Below, in pieces: positions 30,631 through 40,942 of a stretch of 64,000 bases of DNA. Made by a program: the position numbers and the translations under genes. Below the pieces are notes generated by a model. The model was not told the origin of the DNA. It searched no databases and was given only the letters and a program-made list of their open reading frames with translations. Origin of the DNA: Verrucomicrobiota bacterium (lineage in GTDB: Bacteria > Verrucomicrobiota > Kiritimatiellia > UBA8416 > JABMPJ01); contig JABGQM010000002.1 in assembly GCA_018648805.1 (NCBI GenBank), positions 143,409 through 207,408 of the forward strand, in the 5' to 3' direction. Numbering within the stretch: the stretch's first letter is position 1; every line of letters begins with the position of its first letter.

Positions 30631-31592
30631 TGGTCACTCCTCCCGCTCTGGCGCAACCGGTATTGCTGCAAGCCAACCACCGCGATAAAAACAAGGCCCG
30701 TCACAATATTCTGACGGAACGACGTGATGTCCATGAAGGTCATGATGTTGGTCAGGAGCCCGATCACGAGGACGCCGCCCAGCACGCCAAACATTGTGCC
30801 ACGCCCGCCGCTCAGCATCACCCCACCAATCACGACGGCCGTGACCGCCTGAAAGTCATAGCCCCGGCCAAGATAGAACACGCCGAGCTTGGTCATGGAG
30901 GTAATGAATATGCCGGCGATGGATGCCGCAAAAGCGGCCACAAGAAAGTTGAGCATCACGACACGCGGTACGTGGATGCCAGAGGTCACCGCCGCCGCGC
31001 GGGATGACCCCACATAGCGTGTCTCACGCCCGAAACGCGTCTGCGTCATGACCCACTGTCCGAGTCCAAGCATCAGCAGCATGGTCACCACGATCAGAGG
31101 CAAGGGGCCAACATTTGTTCTAAAGATCCCGATGAAGGCTTCACCGGCCGAGCCGGGCGTGATATCGGGATACACCTGGTTGTTGCTCCACGTAAAGCGC
31201 ATGAACCCTTCCATGAAGAAGGCCACAGCCAACGTCCACAGGATCGGGTTGGCCCTGAGCCGCCCTATCACAAACCCGTTCATGGCTCCGATCAGCATCC
31301 CGGCCAGAATGCCGCACACCAAGGCCGGCAGAAGTCCAAGCGGTAACGCAGCCACGGTGATCACACCTGAAAACGCCATGACGGAGGGTAGTGACAAATC
31401 GGCCATATGCCCCGAATAGGTGACAAAGGCCATACCCGAGGCCACAATGCCAAGCAGCGCCACCCCGTTCAGAATGGTCAGCATATTGGCCGCCGTCAGG
31501 AAATCCGCCGACACCAAACGCCCCACCACGAGAAGCAGCAACGCCACGCCGTAGATCCCCAGTGCCCCCGCTTTTTCAAGCCATCTCCGCAT
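30627..31592 (-). CDS. Ribose-type ABC transporter permease
   Basis: A 321-residue inner-membrane permease of the RbsC/BPD_transp_2 family with about nine hydrophobic segments and the family motifs HMADLSLPSVMAFSG and VTAVVIGGVMLSGGRGTM. It pairs with the permease half of the downstream fusion as a heterodimer driven by the upstream ATPase. The stop overlaps the next start (ATGA). The frame is open nine codons further upstream, but that stretch is the GCAGTGA tandem repeat, so the ATG at 31592 is used; no strong ribosome-binding site is visible. Confidence 0.9.
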   Translation of the reverse strand: MRRWLEKAGALGIYGVALLLLVVGRLVSADFLTAANMLTILNGVALLGIVASGMAFVTYSGHMADLSLPSVMAFSGVITVAALPLGLLPALVCGILAGMLIGAMNGFVIGRLRANPILWTLAVAFFMEGFMRFTWSNNQVYPDITPGSAGEAFIGIFRTNVGPLPLIVVTMLLMLGLGQWVMTQTRFGRETRYVGSSRAAAVTSGIHVPRVVMLNFLVAAFAASIAGIFITSMTKLGVFYLGRGYDFQAVTAVVIGGVMLSGGRGTMFGVLGGVLVIGLLTNIMTFMDITSFRQNIVTGLVFIAVVGLQQYRLRQSGRSDQ

Positions 31593-31601
31593 ACTCACGT
31601 C

Positions 31602-31647
31602 CCACTGCTCACCGCTCACTGCTCACTGCTCACTGCCCACTACTCAC
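31602..31647. repeat. Heptamer tandem repeat (CTCACTG/CCCACTG) in the ABC operon
   Basis: About six degenerate 7-bp units (CCCACTG, CTCACCG, CTCACTG, CTCACTG, CTCACTG, CCCACTA) fill the spacer between the ATPase stop, which lies inside the repeat, and the permease start. The same repeat occurs upstream of the DUF1015 gene at 55399-55432. Confidence 0.8.
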
Positions 31648-33157
31648 TTCCTCGCCCCATCGCCCCGTTTGCAGCCAGCAAAACCGCCTCCTCCGTCATC
31701 TCATCCTTGCTCAGCGCCCCCACCAGATGCCCGTTGCGCAGAATCAGGGCGCGATCAGAAAGCCCGACCAGCTCAGGGAGGTCCGAACTCAGAAGCAGCA
31801 CCGCCGTGCCCTGGTCGGCAAGGGCCATGACGGCCTCGTGGATCAGCCGTTTGGCACCAACGTCGACGCCGCGGCTCGGCTCATCCAGCACCAGCACGCG
31901 CGGCGACTGGGCCAGCCACTTCCCGAGCAGCACCTTCTGCTGGTTCCCACCGGAGAGCGTGTTCACCTCGGCCTCGGGCGACGCCGCCGCGATCTGCAGC
32001 TGCTTCATCTGTTCGGCTACGATCGAACGGTCGTGTCCCGGCCGGTATATCCCACCGCGCGAGTGCCGTGCGGTCAGGGCCGAGAGCAGGTTGCGACTGA
32101 CCGGCAGCCGCAGAAAAAGGCCATCGTTCTTGCGGTCCTCACTCAAATAGACCAGCCCCCGCTTCACCGACCCGGGATAGTCCCCCTGCGGCAGCGGTTC
32201 ACCACCCAGCATCACACGGCCGTCATGCATGGGATCCAGCCCACACATCGACCGCGCCAGTTCGGATCGACCCGCACCCGCCAATCCAGCCACACCAAGG
32301 ATCTCGCCGGCCCGCAGATCAAAGCTGATGTCGTGCACAAACCCCTGGCGCGTGAGATGTTCCACCGCCAGAACCGTGTCGCCCAGCTTTGGGGTCCGCT
32401 GATGATAGAACTCGTCGATGGTCTGCCCCACCATCATCTGGACCAGTGATTGCGGCGTCACATCCTCAATCGCCTCGGACCCGACCTTGCGGCCATCGCG
32501 CATGACCGTTACACGGTCCGCGATCTCGAAGATCTCGGGGAGATGATGCGAGATATAGACAATCGCCAGTCCCCGCTGGCGCAGTGTGCGGATGATCTCA
32601 TAGAGCCGCTGCACCTCCTCACGCGAGAGGGCCGATGTGGGCTCATCCATGACCAGAATGGAAGGGGTGCGCCCGAGAACCTTCGCAATCTCAACGAGCT
32701 GCGCTTCGTGCTGGCTGATCTGCTCCACCCGGGTCGCCGGATCGAGATGCTCCAATCCCACCTGCTTGAGACAGCGTCGCGCTTCACGGTTCATCGACTT
32801 GCGGTCCACAAACCCAGCGCGCTTGACCGGCAAACGCCCGACCAGCAGGTTCTCGGCGACCGTGATCGGTTGGGCCAGGCTGAGTTCCTGGTAGACCATG
32901 CCGATGCCGTGACCACAAGCCTGGGCGGGTGTGCGGAGCGCTACCGGTTCGCCGCCCACATAGATTTGGCCCGTATAGTCGTCAAACGACCCGGCCAGAA
33001 TCTTCATCAGCGTCGACTTACCCGCGCCGTTCTCCCCCATCAGGGCATGGACTTCACCCGCACGCACCTCGAAGTCAACATGATCCACAGCCAAAGTGCC
33101 GGGATACTGCTTCGAGACCTGCTCCATCCGCAACGCTATGCCTATGTCATGGCTCAA
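31640..33157 (-). CDS. Sugar ABC transporter ATP-binding protein (RbsA/MglA type)
   Basis: A 505-residue tandem ATPase. The first domain has Walker A GENGAGKST, signature ISQHEAQLVEIAK (degenerate at LSxGQ) and Walker B ILVMDEPTSAL. The second has the degenerate Walker A GLAGAGRSE and signature NTLSGGNQQKVLLGKWL with LVLDEPSRGVDVGAK. This split of one canonical and one degenerate site is normal for carbohydrate class 2 (CUT2) importers. It energises the two permeases downstream. Substrate probably a pentose or similar monosaccharide; not determinable from sequence. Confidence 0.93.
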   Translation of the reverse strand: MSHDIGIALRMEQVSKQYPGTLAVDHVDFEVRAGEVHALMGENGAGKSTLMKILAGSFDDYTGQIYVGGEPVALRTPAQACGHGIGMVYQELSLAQPITVAENLLVGRLPVKRAGFVDRKSMNREARRCLKQVGLEHLDPATRVEQISQHEAQLVEIAKVLGRTPSILVMDEPTSALSREEVQRLYEIIRTLRQRGLAIVYISHHLPEIFEIADRVTVMRDGRKVGSEAIEDVTPQSLVQMMVGQTIDEFYHQRTPKLGDTVLAVEHLTRQGFVHDISFDLRAGEILGVAGLAGAGRSELARSMCGLDPMHDGRVMLGGEPLPQGDYPGSVKRGLVYLSEDRKNDGLFLRLPVSRNLLSALTARHSRGGIYRPGHDRSIVAEQMKQLQIAAASPEAEVNTLSGGNQQKVLLGKWLAQSPRVLVLDEPSRGVDVGAKRLIHEAVMALADQGTAVLLLSSDLPELVGLSDRALILRNGHLVGALSKDEMTEEAVLLAANGAMGRGSE

Positions 33158-33227
33158 TGCATGAACTCCGCTCTCATGGTGAACACCCCTTCACGGGTTG
33201 GACTATGACAAACAACCCCAGAGATGG

Positions 33228-34427
33228 CTAAATATCCTCGTTGAACGCACCCAAGTCGAGCGGATAGCGGCCATACTCACGCACCAGCTTCACGATGTAG
33301 TCGTAGGTATGCCCGGACACATCGGTGGCGACCGAGTGGTCGGACTGGAAGATATAGCCCCCCCCCCTGGCCGCATTGAGCTTGCGCAGGACCTCGCGTT
33401 TGAGCGCATCGCGATCACCGCGCTCCCACACGCGAATGTCGCTGTTGCCGCAGATACCCAGGCGCTGACCGTACTGCTTGCGCAACGCAACGGCGTCCAT
33501 GTCGGCCTTGGCCTCGAGTGGGTTGTAGGCATCAATCCCGATCTCGATATAGTCCTCAAGCAGCTTGTGCACGCAGCCGCAGCCGTGATAAATCACCGGC
33601 AGGCCGCGTGAATGCGCCTCGGCGGCGATGGCCTTGACCCACGGCTTGAAATACTCGCGCCAGTAGTCGGGGGCGAAAAAAGGCCCGTTGCGATAGGCCA
33701 CATCGCCCCAGATCACGAAACCATCGAGCAGACCCTCGGCGGCATCCATCGATGCGGTGGCGCACTTCAGATAGAACGCCCCGATGCGGTTGATCATAGC
33801 GCCCATACGCTCGGGGTAGAGCCCCATCCACATCATCGTGTTCTCCTGCCCGATCAGACGCGTAAAGCACTCGGCGGTCACGATCATGCTGCCGTAGACA
33901 GGGAAGTCCGGCCGTAGGCTCTTCACCGTCTCAATCCAAGCAGGTGAGTTGCGTTCAAAGCCGTCCCCCACCCCCGCAATCTGGTTGTCGCCGGCTTCGA
34001 AGAATCGGCGCGGATCATCCGGCGCATCAAACTCGGCCGCTTCAAGCTTCTCGATGGAGTCGGTCTCCCACGCGGCCATCTCCGGCATGGGATAGTCGAA
34101 CTTCTTGCGCATGATCGCCCCGAAGCCTGTCTTGACGACAACCTCGTCGGCACTCTCGCTGAGGGTCTCGAAGGGCCGGATCCAGGGGTCCATATTCGGC
34201 ACCGTACAAATCCAGTCCAGATCGTAGTGGTAATAGGGGTTCGCATCCTCCGCCAGCCCAAGATCTTTACGCCACTGCTCGACGAAGCTTCCCCAGAAGA
34301 AATCACTGATCGGCACCCGGTCCGGTTCCTCGTGACTGAGCGCTCTGTTCATGCGCTCCAACTTCTTGAGCGTATTCGGTTTGCGCTCGCCTCCCGTAGC
34401 CTGGCCCGTCGTCTCAAACATTCCCAT
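33228..34427 (-). CDS. Uroporphyrinogen decarboxylase-like protein (UroD/MtaA superfamily)
   Basis: A 399-residue TIM-barrel protein of the URO-D/methylcobalamin:CoM methyltransferase superfamily, recognised by EPDRVPISDFFWGS near the N-terminus, VIYHGCGCVHKLLEDYIEIGIDAYNPLEAKADMD, and GNSDIRVWERGD. The invariant heme-pathway arginines are not obvious, and a His-x-Cys-x-Cys (HGCGC) in place of a catalytic site suggests a zinc-dependent methyltransferase-like activity. In related genomes such paralogues accompany sugar transporters, and here it is first in a CUT2 ABC operon. Start chosen at 34427 because GGAGGG precedes that ATG; the frame upstream has no ribosome-binding site. The divergent 279-bp spacer to 34706 has no repeat that I can see and should hold promoters for both directions. 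Confidence 0.8.
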   Translation of the reverse strand: MGMFETTGQATGGERKPNTLKKLERMNRALSHEEPDRVPISDFFWGSFVEQWRKDLGLAEDANPYYHYDLDWICTVPNMDPWIRPFETLSESADEVVVKTGFGAIMRKKFDYPMPEMAAWETDSIEKLEAAEFDAPDDPRRFFEAGDNQIAGVGDGFERNSPAWIETVKSLRPDFPVYGSMIVTAECFTRLIGQENTMMWMGLYPERMGAMINRIGAFYLKCATASMDAAEGLLDGFVIWGDVAYRNGPFFAPDYWREYFKPWVKAIAAEAHSRGLPVIYHGCGCVHKLLEDYIEIGIDAYNPLEAKADMDAVALRKQYGQRLGICGNSDIRVWERGDRDALKREVLRKLNAARGGGYIFQSDHSVATDVSGHTYDYIVKLVREYGRYPLDLGAFNEDI

Positions 34428-34706
34428 GGTCACCCTCCATTCTTGAGCAGGTCGGACATCATTGTCGTTTCGTCCTCTCCTCCCCCATAACACCGGGCAT
34501 ACGGGTCACATACCAAGGTGGTTCGATCATACGTTTACATGCAACAAGGGTAGGCCCAAGCTGGCCAAATAGCGAGTCGTGAAAGCAAGGCTAGATGCGC
34601 CCCTTCAGTTCTGAGAACAGCTATTGCAATCGGCCGCCCAAACCCCTACTATTTAGGCTCTTTATGTCCACGAATAGCGGGGCCTCTCAGGCCCGTGGAG
34701 AGCGGT

Positions 34707-35897
34707 ATGCGAGTGCAACGATTTATAGTGATGGTGTCGACGATGGTCTTGGTGATGACAGGACTGGGCAGTCGTGCCGCCGAGATTCATGATGTCATCA
34801 AGAGCGGCGATATGGAGCGTCTGACCGAGCTGCTGAGCAGCAGCGAGGCCACTCACCTGGTCACGCAGCGCGCCAAGGGCGGATCAACGCCCTTGCACTG
34901 GGCGGCGGCCTACGGGGAGCCGGCCACGGCAAGCCTGCTGATTAAGCACAAAGCCGACGTCAATGCCGTGACAGAGAACGGATCCACGCCGCTGCACTGG
35001 GCCGCCAACCGCAACAGCCTCCCGATTGCACGCATGCTGGTCGATAGCGGTGCCGACGTCAATCACGCCTCAGCCAAGCACTACACCCCCCTGCATTGGG
35101 CCGCTATTGGGGAGGCCCCGGACGTGGCCGCCTTCCTGATCGAGTCGGGCGCCAAGGTAAACGTGACCGGCCAAGACGGCATTACCCCGCTGCACTGGGC
35201 CACACGCAAGGATGCACGCGATATCGTGGCGATCCTGCTCGAGGCCGGAGCCGACATCCAGGTCGAGGCCTCCGACGGCACCACCCCAGGCCACTGGATC
35301 AAGGGCACCGCGGTGCGTGAACTCTTCGAGAAGCACATCAAGGCCACTCAGCCCGTCGCGGCTCCTCTCCCCACCCCGGAGCCGCCCCCCACCCTCTCCG
35401 GTTCCCCCCCGGTACCGACAGCGCCCCCAGCGCCATCGGCCCCGGTCACCCACAGCGTCACCGAGATTGTCACCCGTATCCAGATCTTCGCCGACGGCTC
35501 CCGCTACGAAGGCAGCTGGCTGCGCGATCACATGCACGGCCAGGGCATTCTGACCTTCCCCAACGGTGAGTCGTACGACGGGCAATGGCGCAAGGGACGT
35601 AAGCATGGCCAGGGCGTTTACCGCTTCCCGGATGACGAAAGGTACGAGGGCCAATGGGTCGCCGGCACGATCGAGGGCCAGGGCGCCTACAGCTTCGCCA
35701 ACGGCGGGCGACTGGAGGGCATGTGGAAAGAGAGCACACTCCTGAGCGGTCGCGGACTCTACATCTTCGGCGACGGCGACCGCTACGAGGGACAGTGGCG
35801 TAACGACCAGATTTCGGGCCAGGGCGTCTACACCACGGCGGCCGGGAAACGTTTCGAGGGATTCTGGGAAAAAGGACGATTCATCGATCATGAATAG
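34707..35897 (+). CDS. Secreted ankyrin-repeat and MORN-repeat protein
   Basis: A 396-residue exported protein. Signal peptide about 1-24 (ends SRAAE). About five ankyrin repeats (about 25-215) have the TPLHWAA signature at least four times. A Pro-rich linker (about 220-260) leads to about five MORN repeats (about 270-390; [40 protein letters not shown] and so on). Ankyrins bind proteins and MORN repeats bind proteins or lipid. The combination with a signal peptide suggests a periplasmic or outer-membrane interaction protein. GGAG upstream decides the ATG at 34707. Its last 8 bp overlap leuS, so the two are probably cotranscribed. Confidence 0.85.
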   Translation: MRVQRFIVMVSTMVLVMTGLGSRAAEIHDVIKSGDMERLTELLSSSEATHLVTQRAKGGSTPLHWAAAYGEPATASLLIKHKADVNAVTENGSTPLHWAANRNSLPIARMLVDSGADVNHASAKHYTPLHWAAIGEAPDVAAFLIESGAKVNVTGQDGITPLHWATRKDARDIVAILLEAGADIQVEASDGTTPGHWIKGTAVRELFEKHIKATQPVAAPLPTPEPPPTLSGSPPVPTAPPAPSAPVTHSVTEIVTRIQIFADGSRYEGSWLRDHMHGQGILTFPNGESYDGQWRKGRKHGQGVYRFPDDERYEGQWVAGTIEGQGAYSFANGGRLEGMWKESTLLSGRGLYIFGDGDRYEGQWRNDQISGQGVYTTAAGKRFEGFWEKGRFIDHE

Positions 35898-38397
35898 AAA
35901 ATACAACCCACAAGAGATCGAATCGGACTGGCAGAAATTCTGGGCCGATGAAGGCCTCTTCTGCGTCGACACGACCACGGCCGCGAACCCTTACTACTGC
36001 CTCACGATGTTCCCCTACCCCTCCGGCACGATGCACGTCGGACACGGGCGCAACTACATCATCGGCGACGTCGTGGTGCGTTACAAGACCATGCAGGGCT
36101 ACGACGTGCTCTCCCCCATGGGCTGGGACGCCTTCGGCCTGCCGGCCGAGAATGCCGCCAAGCAGCTGGGCATTCACCCCAAAGAGTCGACCGCACGCAA
36201 CATCGACCACATGAAGCGGCAGCTGCGCTCGTGGGGCGTGGGCTACGACTGGGATCGCGAAATCTCAACCTGCCACCCGGACTACTACCGCTGGACGCAG
36301 TGGATCTTTCTGAAACTGCACGAGCGCGGCCTGGCCTACCAGAAAGCCGCCCCGGTCAACTGGTGCGAGCTCTGCACGACCCTGGCCAATGAAGAGGTGC
36401 TGGCCGATGGCACCTGCGAACGCTGCGGACGCCCCGTCGTTAAGAAGAACCTGAAGCAGTGGTTTTTCAAGATCACCGAGTATGCGCAGCCCCTGCTGGA
36501 TGACTTGTCCCTGCTGGACCAGTGGCCCGAGAAGGTCCGCAACATGCAGGCCAACTGGATCGGCCGCTCCGAAGGCTCCCGCATCGATTTTTCGATTGCC
36601 GAGACCGACGAGGTCACCCCCATCTTCACAACGCGCCCCGATACCATCCACGGGGTGACCTTTATGGCCATCGCGCCCGAACACCCGCTCGTGGCCCAGC
36701 TCGTCAGCGGAACCGATCGCGAGGAGGAGGTCATGGCCTTCGTCCAGCGCCAGCTCATGACCTCGGCCGCCGAACGGGCCGACGATGCCACGAAGAAGGA
36801 AGGCGTATTTACAGGATTCCATGTCCGCAACCCCTACAACGGTGAGCTCTCGCCCCTGTGGGTGACCAACTATGTCCTGATGGACTACGGGACCGGCATT
36901 GTGATGGCCGTGCCGGCGCATGACCAGCGCGACTTCGAGTTTGCCCGGCAGTATGGTCTCCCGATCAAGGTGGTCATCCAGGACTCAACGGGATCCCTCG
37001 ACCCCACCACGATGAGCGAGGCCTATGTCGAAGACGGCACCATCGTCAACTCCGCGTCGTTCGACGGCATGACCAACCGCGAGGCCATCCCGGCGATGAC
37101 CCGCCACGCCAAGGAACAGGGCTTCGGCGATTTCACGGTTAATTTCCGGATCCGCGACTGGCTGATCAGCCGCCAGCGCTACTGGGGTGCCCCCATCCCG
37201 ATCGTCCATTGCGATGCCTGCGGGACGGTGCCGGTGCCACCGGAACAGCTGCCCGTACGCCTGCCCGATGATGTCGATTTTGCGGCCGACCATGGCAACC
37301 CCCTCGCCCGGCACGACGGCTTTGTGGCCACCGCCTGCCCCACCTGCGGTGCCCCCGCACGGCGCGAAACCGACACGCTGGCCCAATGGCTATGCTCCTG
37401 CTGGTACTTCCTGCGCTACGTCAACCCGCGCCTCGACACAGACGCCTTCAGCAAGACCGATGTCGATAAGTGGCTGCCGGTCGATCAGTACATCGGCGGC
37501 ATCGAGCATGCCGTGCTGCACCTGCTCTACTCACGCTTCATTCTCAAGGTCCTTCACGATGCCGGCCTGTGCAGCTTCCGAGAGCCGTTCAACGCGCTCT
37601 TCACGCAGGGCATGATCTGCAAACGCAGCGAGAAGGACGGCCAACTCCACAAGATGTCGAAATCGAAGGGCAACGTGGTCAGTCCAGACGAGCTGGTCGA
37701 AGACTACGGAGCCGACACCCTGCGCATCTACACCCTCTTCATCGGTCCGCCCGAGAAGGATGCCGAGTGGAATGACCAGGGCATTGAAGGCGCCTCACGT
37801 TTTCTGCGCCGCTTGTGGCGGCGCGTCCACGATCACCGCGACCTGTTGCGCGCCACCGCCGCGGATGTGGGCGACCTGAGCGCCCTGGCCGAACCGGAGC
37901 GCGACCTCTACCGCAAGCTGCATGAGACCATCCAGCATGTCACGCATGACATGGAAGGCGGCTTCCACTTCAACTCGGCTATCGCGCAGGTGATGGAACT
38001 CAGCAACAGCATTGATGCCTGTCACGTCACGGACGAGAGCTCCGCCAGCATGAAGACGGTCTTCCGCGCCTGCATCGAGAACATGATGCGCCTGGTAGCG
38101 CCCTTTGCCCCGCACATCGCGGAGGAAATCTGGCGCGAACTGGGCTACGCCACCTCCATCCTCAAGGCCGCCTGGCCCACGGTGGACCCCGAGGCCCTGA
38201 CGCGCGAGAGTGTTGAATTGGTTCTTCAGGTTAACGGCAAGGTCCGCGGGCGCCTCGACGCCGCGGTCGATATGCCGCCCGCCGAGCTGGAAGCCGCGGC
38301 CCTGGCCGCCGAATCCGTCCAGAAGTACCTGCAAGGCAAGACGGTGCGCAAGGTCATCGTCGTACCCAACCGCCTGGTCAACATCGCGGTCTCGTGA
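35890..38397 (+). CDS. leuS: Leucyl-tRNA synthetase
   Basis: Charges tRNA-Leu with leucine. The 835-residue class I synthetase has [14 protein letters not shown] (HIGH-type motif, about 40-53), a zinc-like CELCTT...CERCG insertion, the CP1 editing domain with [19 protein letters not shown] (about 240-258) and the [16 protein letters not shown] segment, and KMSKSKGN (about 590). The C-terminal anticodon-binding and extension domains are complete. Length fits bacterial LeuRS. Start overlaps the ankyrin-MORN gene by 8 bp and the stop overlaps the next GTG. Confidence 0.97.
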   Translation: MNRKYNPQEIESDWQKFWADEGLFCVDTTTAANPYYCLTMFPYPSGTMHVGHGRNYIIGDVVVRYKTMQGYDVLSPMGWDAFGLPAENAAKQLGIHPKESTARNIDHMKRQLRSWGVGYDWDREISTCHPDYYRWTQWIFLKLHERGLAYQKAAPVNWCELCTTLANEEVLADGTCERCGRPVVKKNLKQWFFKITEYAQPLLDDLSLLDQWPEKVRNMQANWIGRSEGSRIDFSIAETDEVTPIFTTRPDTIHGVTFMAIAPEHPLVAQLVSGTDREEEVMAFVQRQLMTSAAERADDATKKEGVFTGFHVRNPYNGELSPLWVTNYVLMDYGTGIVMAVPAHDQRDFEFARQYGLPIKVVIQDSTGSLDPTTMSEAYVEDGTIVNSASFDGMTNREAIPAMTRHAKEQGFGDFTVNFRIRDWLISRQRYWGAPIPIVHCDACGTVPVPPEQLPVRLPDDVDFAADHGNPLARHDGFVATACPTCGAPARRETDTLAQWLCSCWYFLRYVNPRLDTDAFSKTDVDKWLPVDQYIGGIEHAVLHLLYSRFILKVLHDAGLCSFREPFNALFTQGMICKRSEKDGQLHKMSKSKGNVVSPDELVEDYGADTLRIYTLFIGPPEKDAEWNDQGIEGASRFLRRLWRRVHDHRDLLRATAADVGDLSALAEPERDLYRKLHETIQHVTHDMEGGFHFNSAIAQVMELSNSIDACHVTDESSASMKTVFRACIENMMRLVAPFAPHIAEEIWRELGYATSILKAAWPTVDPEALTRESVELVLQVNGKVRGRLDAAVDMPPAELEAAALAAESVQKYLQGKTVRKVIVVPNRLVNIAVS

Positions 38398-38582
38398 AGA
38401 ACCGCCTGCGCCAACGCCTGCGGCGTGCCCGCGCCGCTCTATCCGCCCAGGGCCAGGCCGTCCTGAAATCCTGTCTCGGCCTGACGTCCCACGAGCAGAT
38501 TGCCCTCGTCGTCGTACTGGGGATCATCCTGCTCGGCATCACGACCCGCTTTGCGGTGCGCGTGCTGGGCGTGACGTTCTAG
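38394..38582 (+). CDS. Small single-span membrane protein
   Basis: A 62-residue frame beginning at a GTG that overlaps the leuS stop (GTGA). It has a very basic N-terminus ([12 protein letters not shown]) followed by one hydrophobic helix (about 36-55, [18 protein letters not shown]). Coupling to leuS and the sensible membrane topology support a real gene, but it has no recognised family. Its last bases overlap the convergent xseB stop. Confidence 0.5.
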   Translation: MKNRLRQRLRRARAALSAQGQAVLKSCLGLTSHEQIALVVVLGIILLGITTRFAVRVLGVTF

Positions 38583-38869
38583 AACAGTTCCGCTTCGCCC
38601 ACATCCGCGGCGGGGGCGGGGGGCGCCTCGCTTTCGAACGGCACGGCCTCTACCTCGCCGTTGTCCTTCTTGACCAGCTTCTCGATCTTGCGTTCGACCT
38701 CATTCAACTGCTTGCCGCAATAGCCAATCAGCTTCTGCCCCTCTTCGAAGCGTTTGATCATGTCTTCGAGGCTGAGGTCACCGCCCTCCATCTCGGCCAC
38801 GACGGCCTCGAGCCGTTCCAGTGACTTCTCGAACCCCTGTGGCTTATTCTTTTCCGTCGTCATCACCAT
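38579..38869 (-). CDS. xseB: Exodeoxyribonuclease VII small subunit
   Basis: A 96-residue protein with the XseB core FEKSLERLEAVVAEMEGGDLSLEDMIKRFEEGQKL (about 13-48), a helical hairpin that binds the large subunit, and an acidic Ala/Pro-rich tail. Exo VII degrades single-stranded DNA in both directions. It overlaps the end of xseA by about 20-26 bp depending on the start (38869, or ATG at 38863), a usual coupling. Confidence 0.92.
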   Translation of the reverse strand: MVMTTEKNKPQGFEKSLERLEAVVAEMEGGDLSLEDMIKRFEEGQKLIGYCGKQLNEVERKIEKLVKKDNGEVEAVPFESEAPPAPAADVGEAELF

Positions 38870-40151
38870 CCTCCTTCACAATAGTCTCTGCGACCGAGAC
38901 AATCGCGCCGTTGCCCAGGCGCGTGGTCAACCGGTCGCCCCGCTTTACATCCTCCGCCGACTGCAGCACGCGCCCTTCGTCATCGGTGGTCATGCTGTAT
39001 CCGCGCTCCAACACGGCCAGCGGACTCAGCATCCGCAGCTGCGACGCCAGGCGCTCCACGCGGGCCCCGGCACGCTCGCGCTGCATCGTCATGCTGTACT
39101 GCAACGCACGCTCGGCATCCACCAGCCGCCGTCGCACATCTGAAACCTGTCCGGCCATGGTGTGGCCCATGCGCAGCTCCACGCTGTCGAGACGCTGCAT
39201 ATGCTGCCGCACCAGGTTGCGCGGCTCGCGGAACACGTAGCTCTGCCGCGCCGTGCTGAGGCGGTGCCGCACGTTCAAGAGCGAACCGCGCAGCGTGCTG
39301 ACCAAGCCCTGCTGCAACACCCCCAACCGCTCACTGAAGGCCTCCTTGCGGCCCACCACCAGTTCGGCCGCGGCCGAGGGCGTGGGCGCGCGCAGATCGG
39401 CCACGAAATCACTGATCGTGAAATCGATCTCGTGGCCCACGGCCGAGATCACCGGAACGGTCGACGCCGCGATCGCGCGCGCCACGATCTCCTCGTTGAA
39501 GCACCACAGGTCCTCCAGGCTGCCCCCGCCACGGCCCACAATCAGGGCCTCCAGGCCGCCCCACTGGTTGAGCATCTGGATGCCTGCCGCGACCTGCTCG
39601 GCCGCACCGGGGCCCTGCACCATGGCCGGCGCGAGGACGAGATGGATGTTGGGGAAACGTCGCGAAATCACGTTCAGAATATCACGGATGGCCGCCCCCG
39701 TGGGCGAGGTCACCACGCCGATATGACGCGGTAGCAGCGGCAGGGGGCGCTTGCGGTCGGCCTCAAAGAGGCCCTCCGCCTTGAGGCGCTGCTTAAGCTT
39801 CTCGAAGCGCGCCTGCAGGGCGCCCTGCCCACTCTCCTCGAGGCGGCGCACAATGACCTGGTAGCTGCCCGACCGCTCGTAGACCGACACGTCGCCCTGG
39901 GCCCGCACCTGCTGTCCATCCGCCAGCCGAAAGGTCAGGTTGCGCTGGTTGCCACGGAAGAGCACGGCCGAAATCTGGGCGTTCTCATCTTTGATCGTGA
40001 AGTAGTAGTGCCCCGAGGCGGGTTGGCGCAGGTTGGATATTTCACCCTCCACCCATACCGCACCGACGGCCGTCTCGAGCGTGCGCTTGATCAGACGCGT
40101 CAGCGCCGTCACGCTCAGGACATTCGGTTGACCTCTCTCGCCCACAGCCAT
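38844..40151 (-). CDS. xseA: Exodeoxyribonuclease VII large subunit
   Basis: A 435-residue protein: N-terminal OB-fold (VWVEGEISNLRQPASGHYYF, about 33-52), catalytic domain with HIGVVTSPTGAAIRDI and IVGRGGGSLEDLWCFNEE and HEIDFTISDFVADLRAPTPSAAAE, then a long coiled-coil region and a C-terminal barrel with LERGYSM. GAGAGGG before the ATG at 40151 decides the start; the longer open frame runs back into ymdB and is not used. xseB follows with an overlap. Confidence 0.95.
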   Translation of the reverse strand: MAVGERGQPNVLSVTALTRLIKRTLETAVGAVWVEGEISNLRQPASGHYYFTIKDENAQISAVLFRGNQRNLTFRLADGQQVRAQGDVSVYERSGSYQVIVRRLEESGQGALQARFEKLKQRLKAEGLFEADRKRPLPLLPRHIGVVTSPTGAAIRDILNVISRRFPNIHLVLAPAMVQGPGAAEQVAAGIQMLNQWGGLEALIVGRGGGSLEDLWCFNEEIVARAIAASTVPVISAVGHEIDFTISDFVADLRAPTPSAAAELVVGRKEAFSERLGVLQQGLVSTLRGSLLNVRHRLSTARQSYVFREPRNLVRQHMQRLDSVELRMGHTMAGQVSDVRRRLVDAERALQYSMTMQRERAGARVERLASQLRMLSPLAVLERGYSMTTDDEGRVLQSAEDVKRGDRLTTRLGNGAIVSVAETIVKEDGDDDGKE

Positions 40152-40158
40152 CACCCTC

Positions 40159-40941
40159 TCAGGCCTCCACCTGTTCGCGCAGCCGCTTGATGCGCCGCGC
40201 CCGACCGCTCTTCTCATCAATATCAATGAGGGCCCCCTCGAGCACAATGTCGTGCTTGGCCACCTTGAACGACTCACGCATACCGGTCGTAAACATGCGC
40301 AGGACGGAGTCCATCTCACGGCCCAGGGCCGAATCACGCGGCCCGGTCATGCCCAAATCGGTCAAGACGGCCGTCCCCCCCGACAAGACGCGCTCATCGC
40401 TGGTCTGAACATGCGTGTGCGTGCCGACACACGCGCTGACCCGTCCATCCACGTAGCGCCCCATCACAATCTTCTCAGAGGTCGCCTCGGCATGCAGGTC
40501 CACCACGCGTATACGTGCCAGCGGGGCGCGGTTCTTGAGAATCGCATCCACCGCCCGAAACGGGCAGTCATACGGGTTCATGAAGACGCGCCCGATCAGG
40601 CTGATGACCGTTAGCGGCCCCGCGGCCGTCTCCACCGTGGTCACGCCCCGCCCGGGGCAACCCGGCGCAAAGTTAGCCGGACGTACCACACGCATTTCAC
40701 GATCGAAATAGGACCACGACTCCTTCTGGTCCCAGGTGTGATCACCCATCGTCAGCACATCCGCACCCGAGGCAAACAGCTCGTCGCCCACGGCCGACGT
40801 GATGCCCTTGCCGCCCGCCGCATTCTCGGCATTGGCCACGATGGCATCCACCGCACCGGACGCCTTCATGCGACTGGCCACACGCGCAAAAGCGCGACGC
40901 CCGGGCCCACCCACAATATCCCCCACCATGAGCAGCTTCAT
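40159..40941 (-). CDS. ymdB: YmdB family metallophosphoesterase
   Basis: A 260-residue calcineurin-like phosphoesterase of the TIGR00282/YmdB family, which hydrolyses 2',3'-cAMP and related phosphodiesters. Metal-binding motifs are visible: GDIVGGPGR (7-15), NAENAAGGKG (about 37-46), MGDHTWDQKE and a C-terminal GTHTHVQTSD. Located 1 bp after rny, its usual partner: YmdB can influence RNase Y-dependent RNA levels in Bacillus. xseA follows 7 bp later. Confidence 0.92.
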   Translation of the reverse strand: MKLLMVGDIVGGPGRRAFARVASRMKASGAVDAIVANAENAAGGKGITSAVGDELFASGADVLTMGDHTWDQKESWSYFDREMRVVRPANFAPGCPGRGVTTVETAAGPLTVISLIGRVFMNPYDCPFRAVDAILKNRAPLARIRVVDLHAEATSEKIVMGRYVDGRVSACVGTHTHVQTSDERVLSGGTAVLTDLGMTGPRDSALGREMDSVLRMFTTGMRESFKVAKHDIVLEGALIDIDEKSGRARRIKRLREQVEA

Positions 40942-40942
40942 G

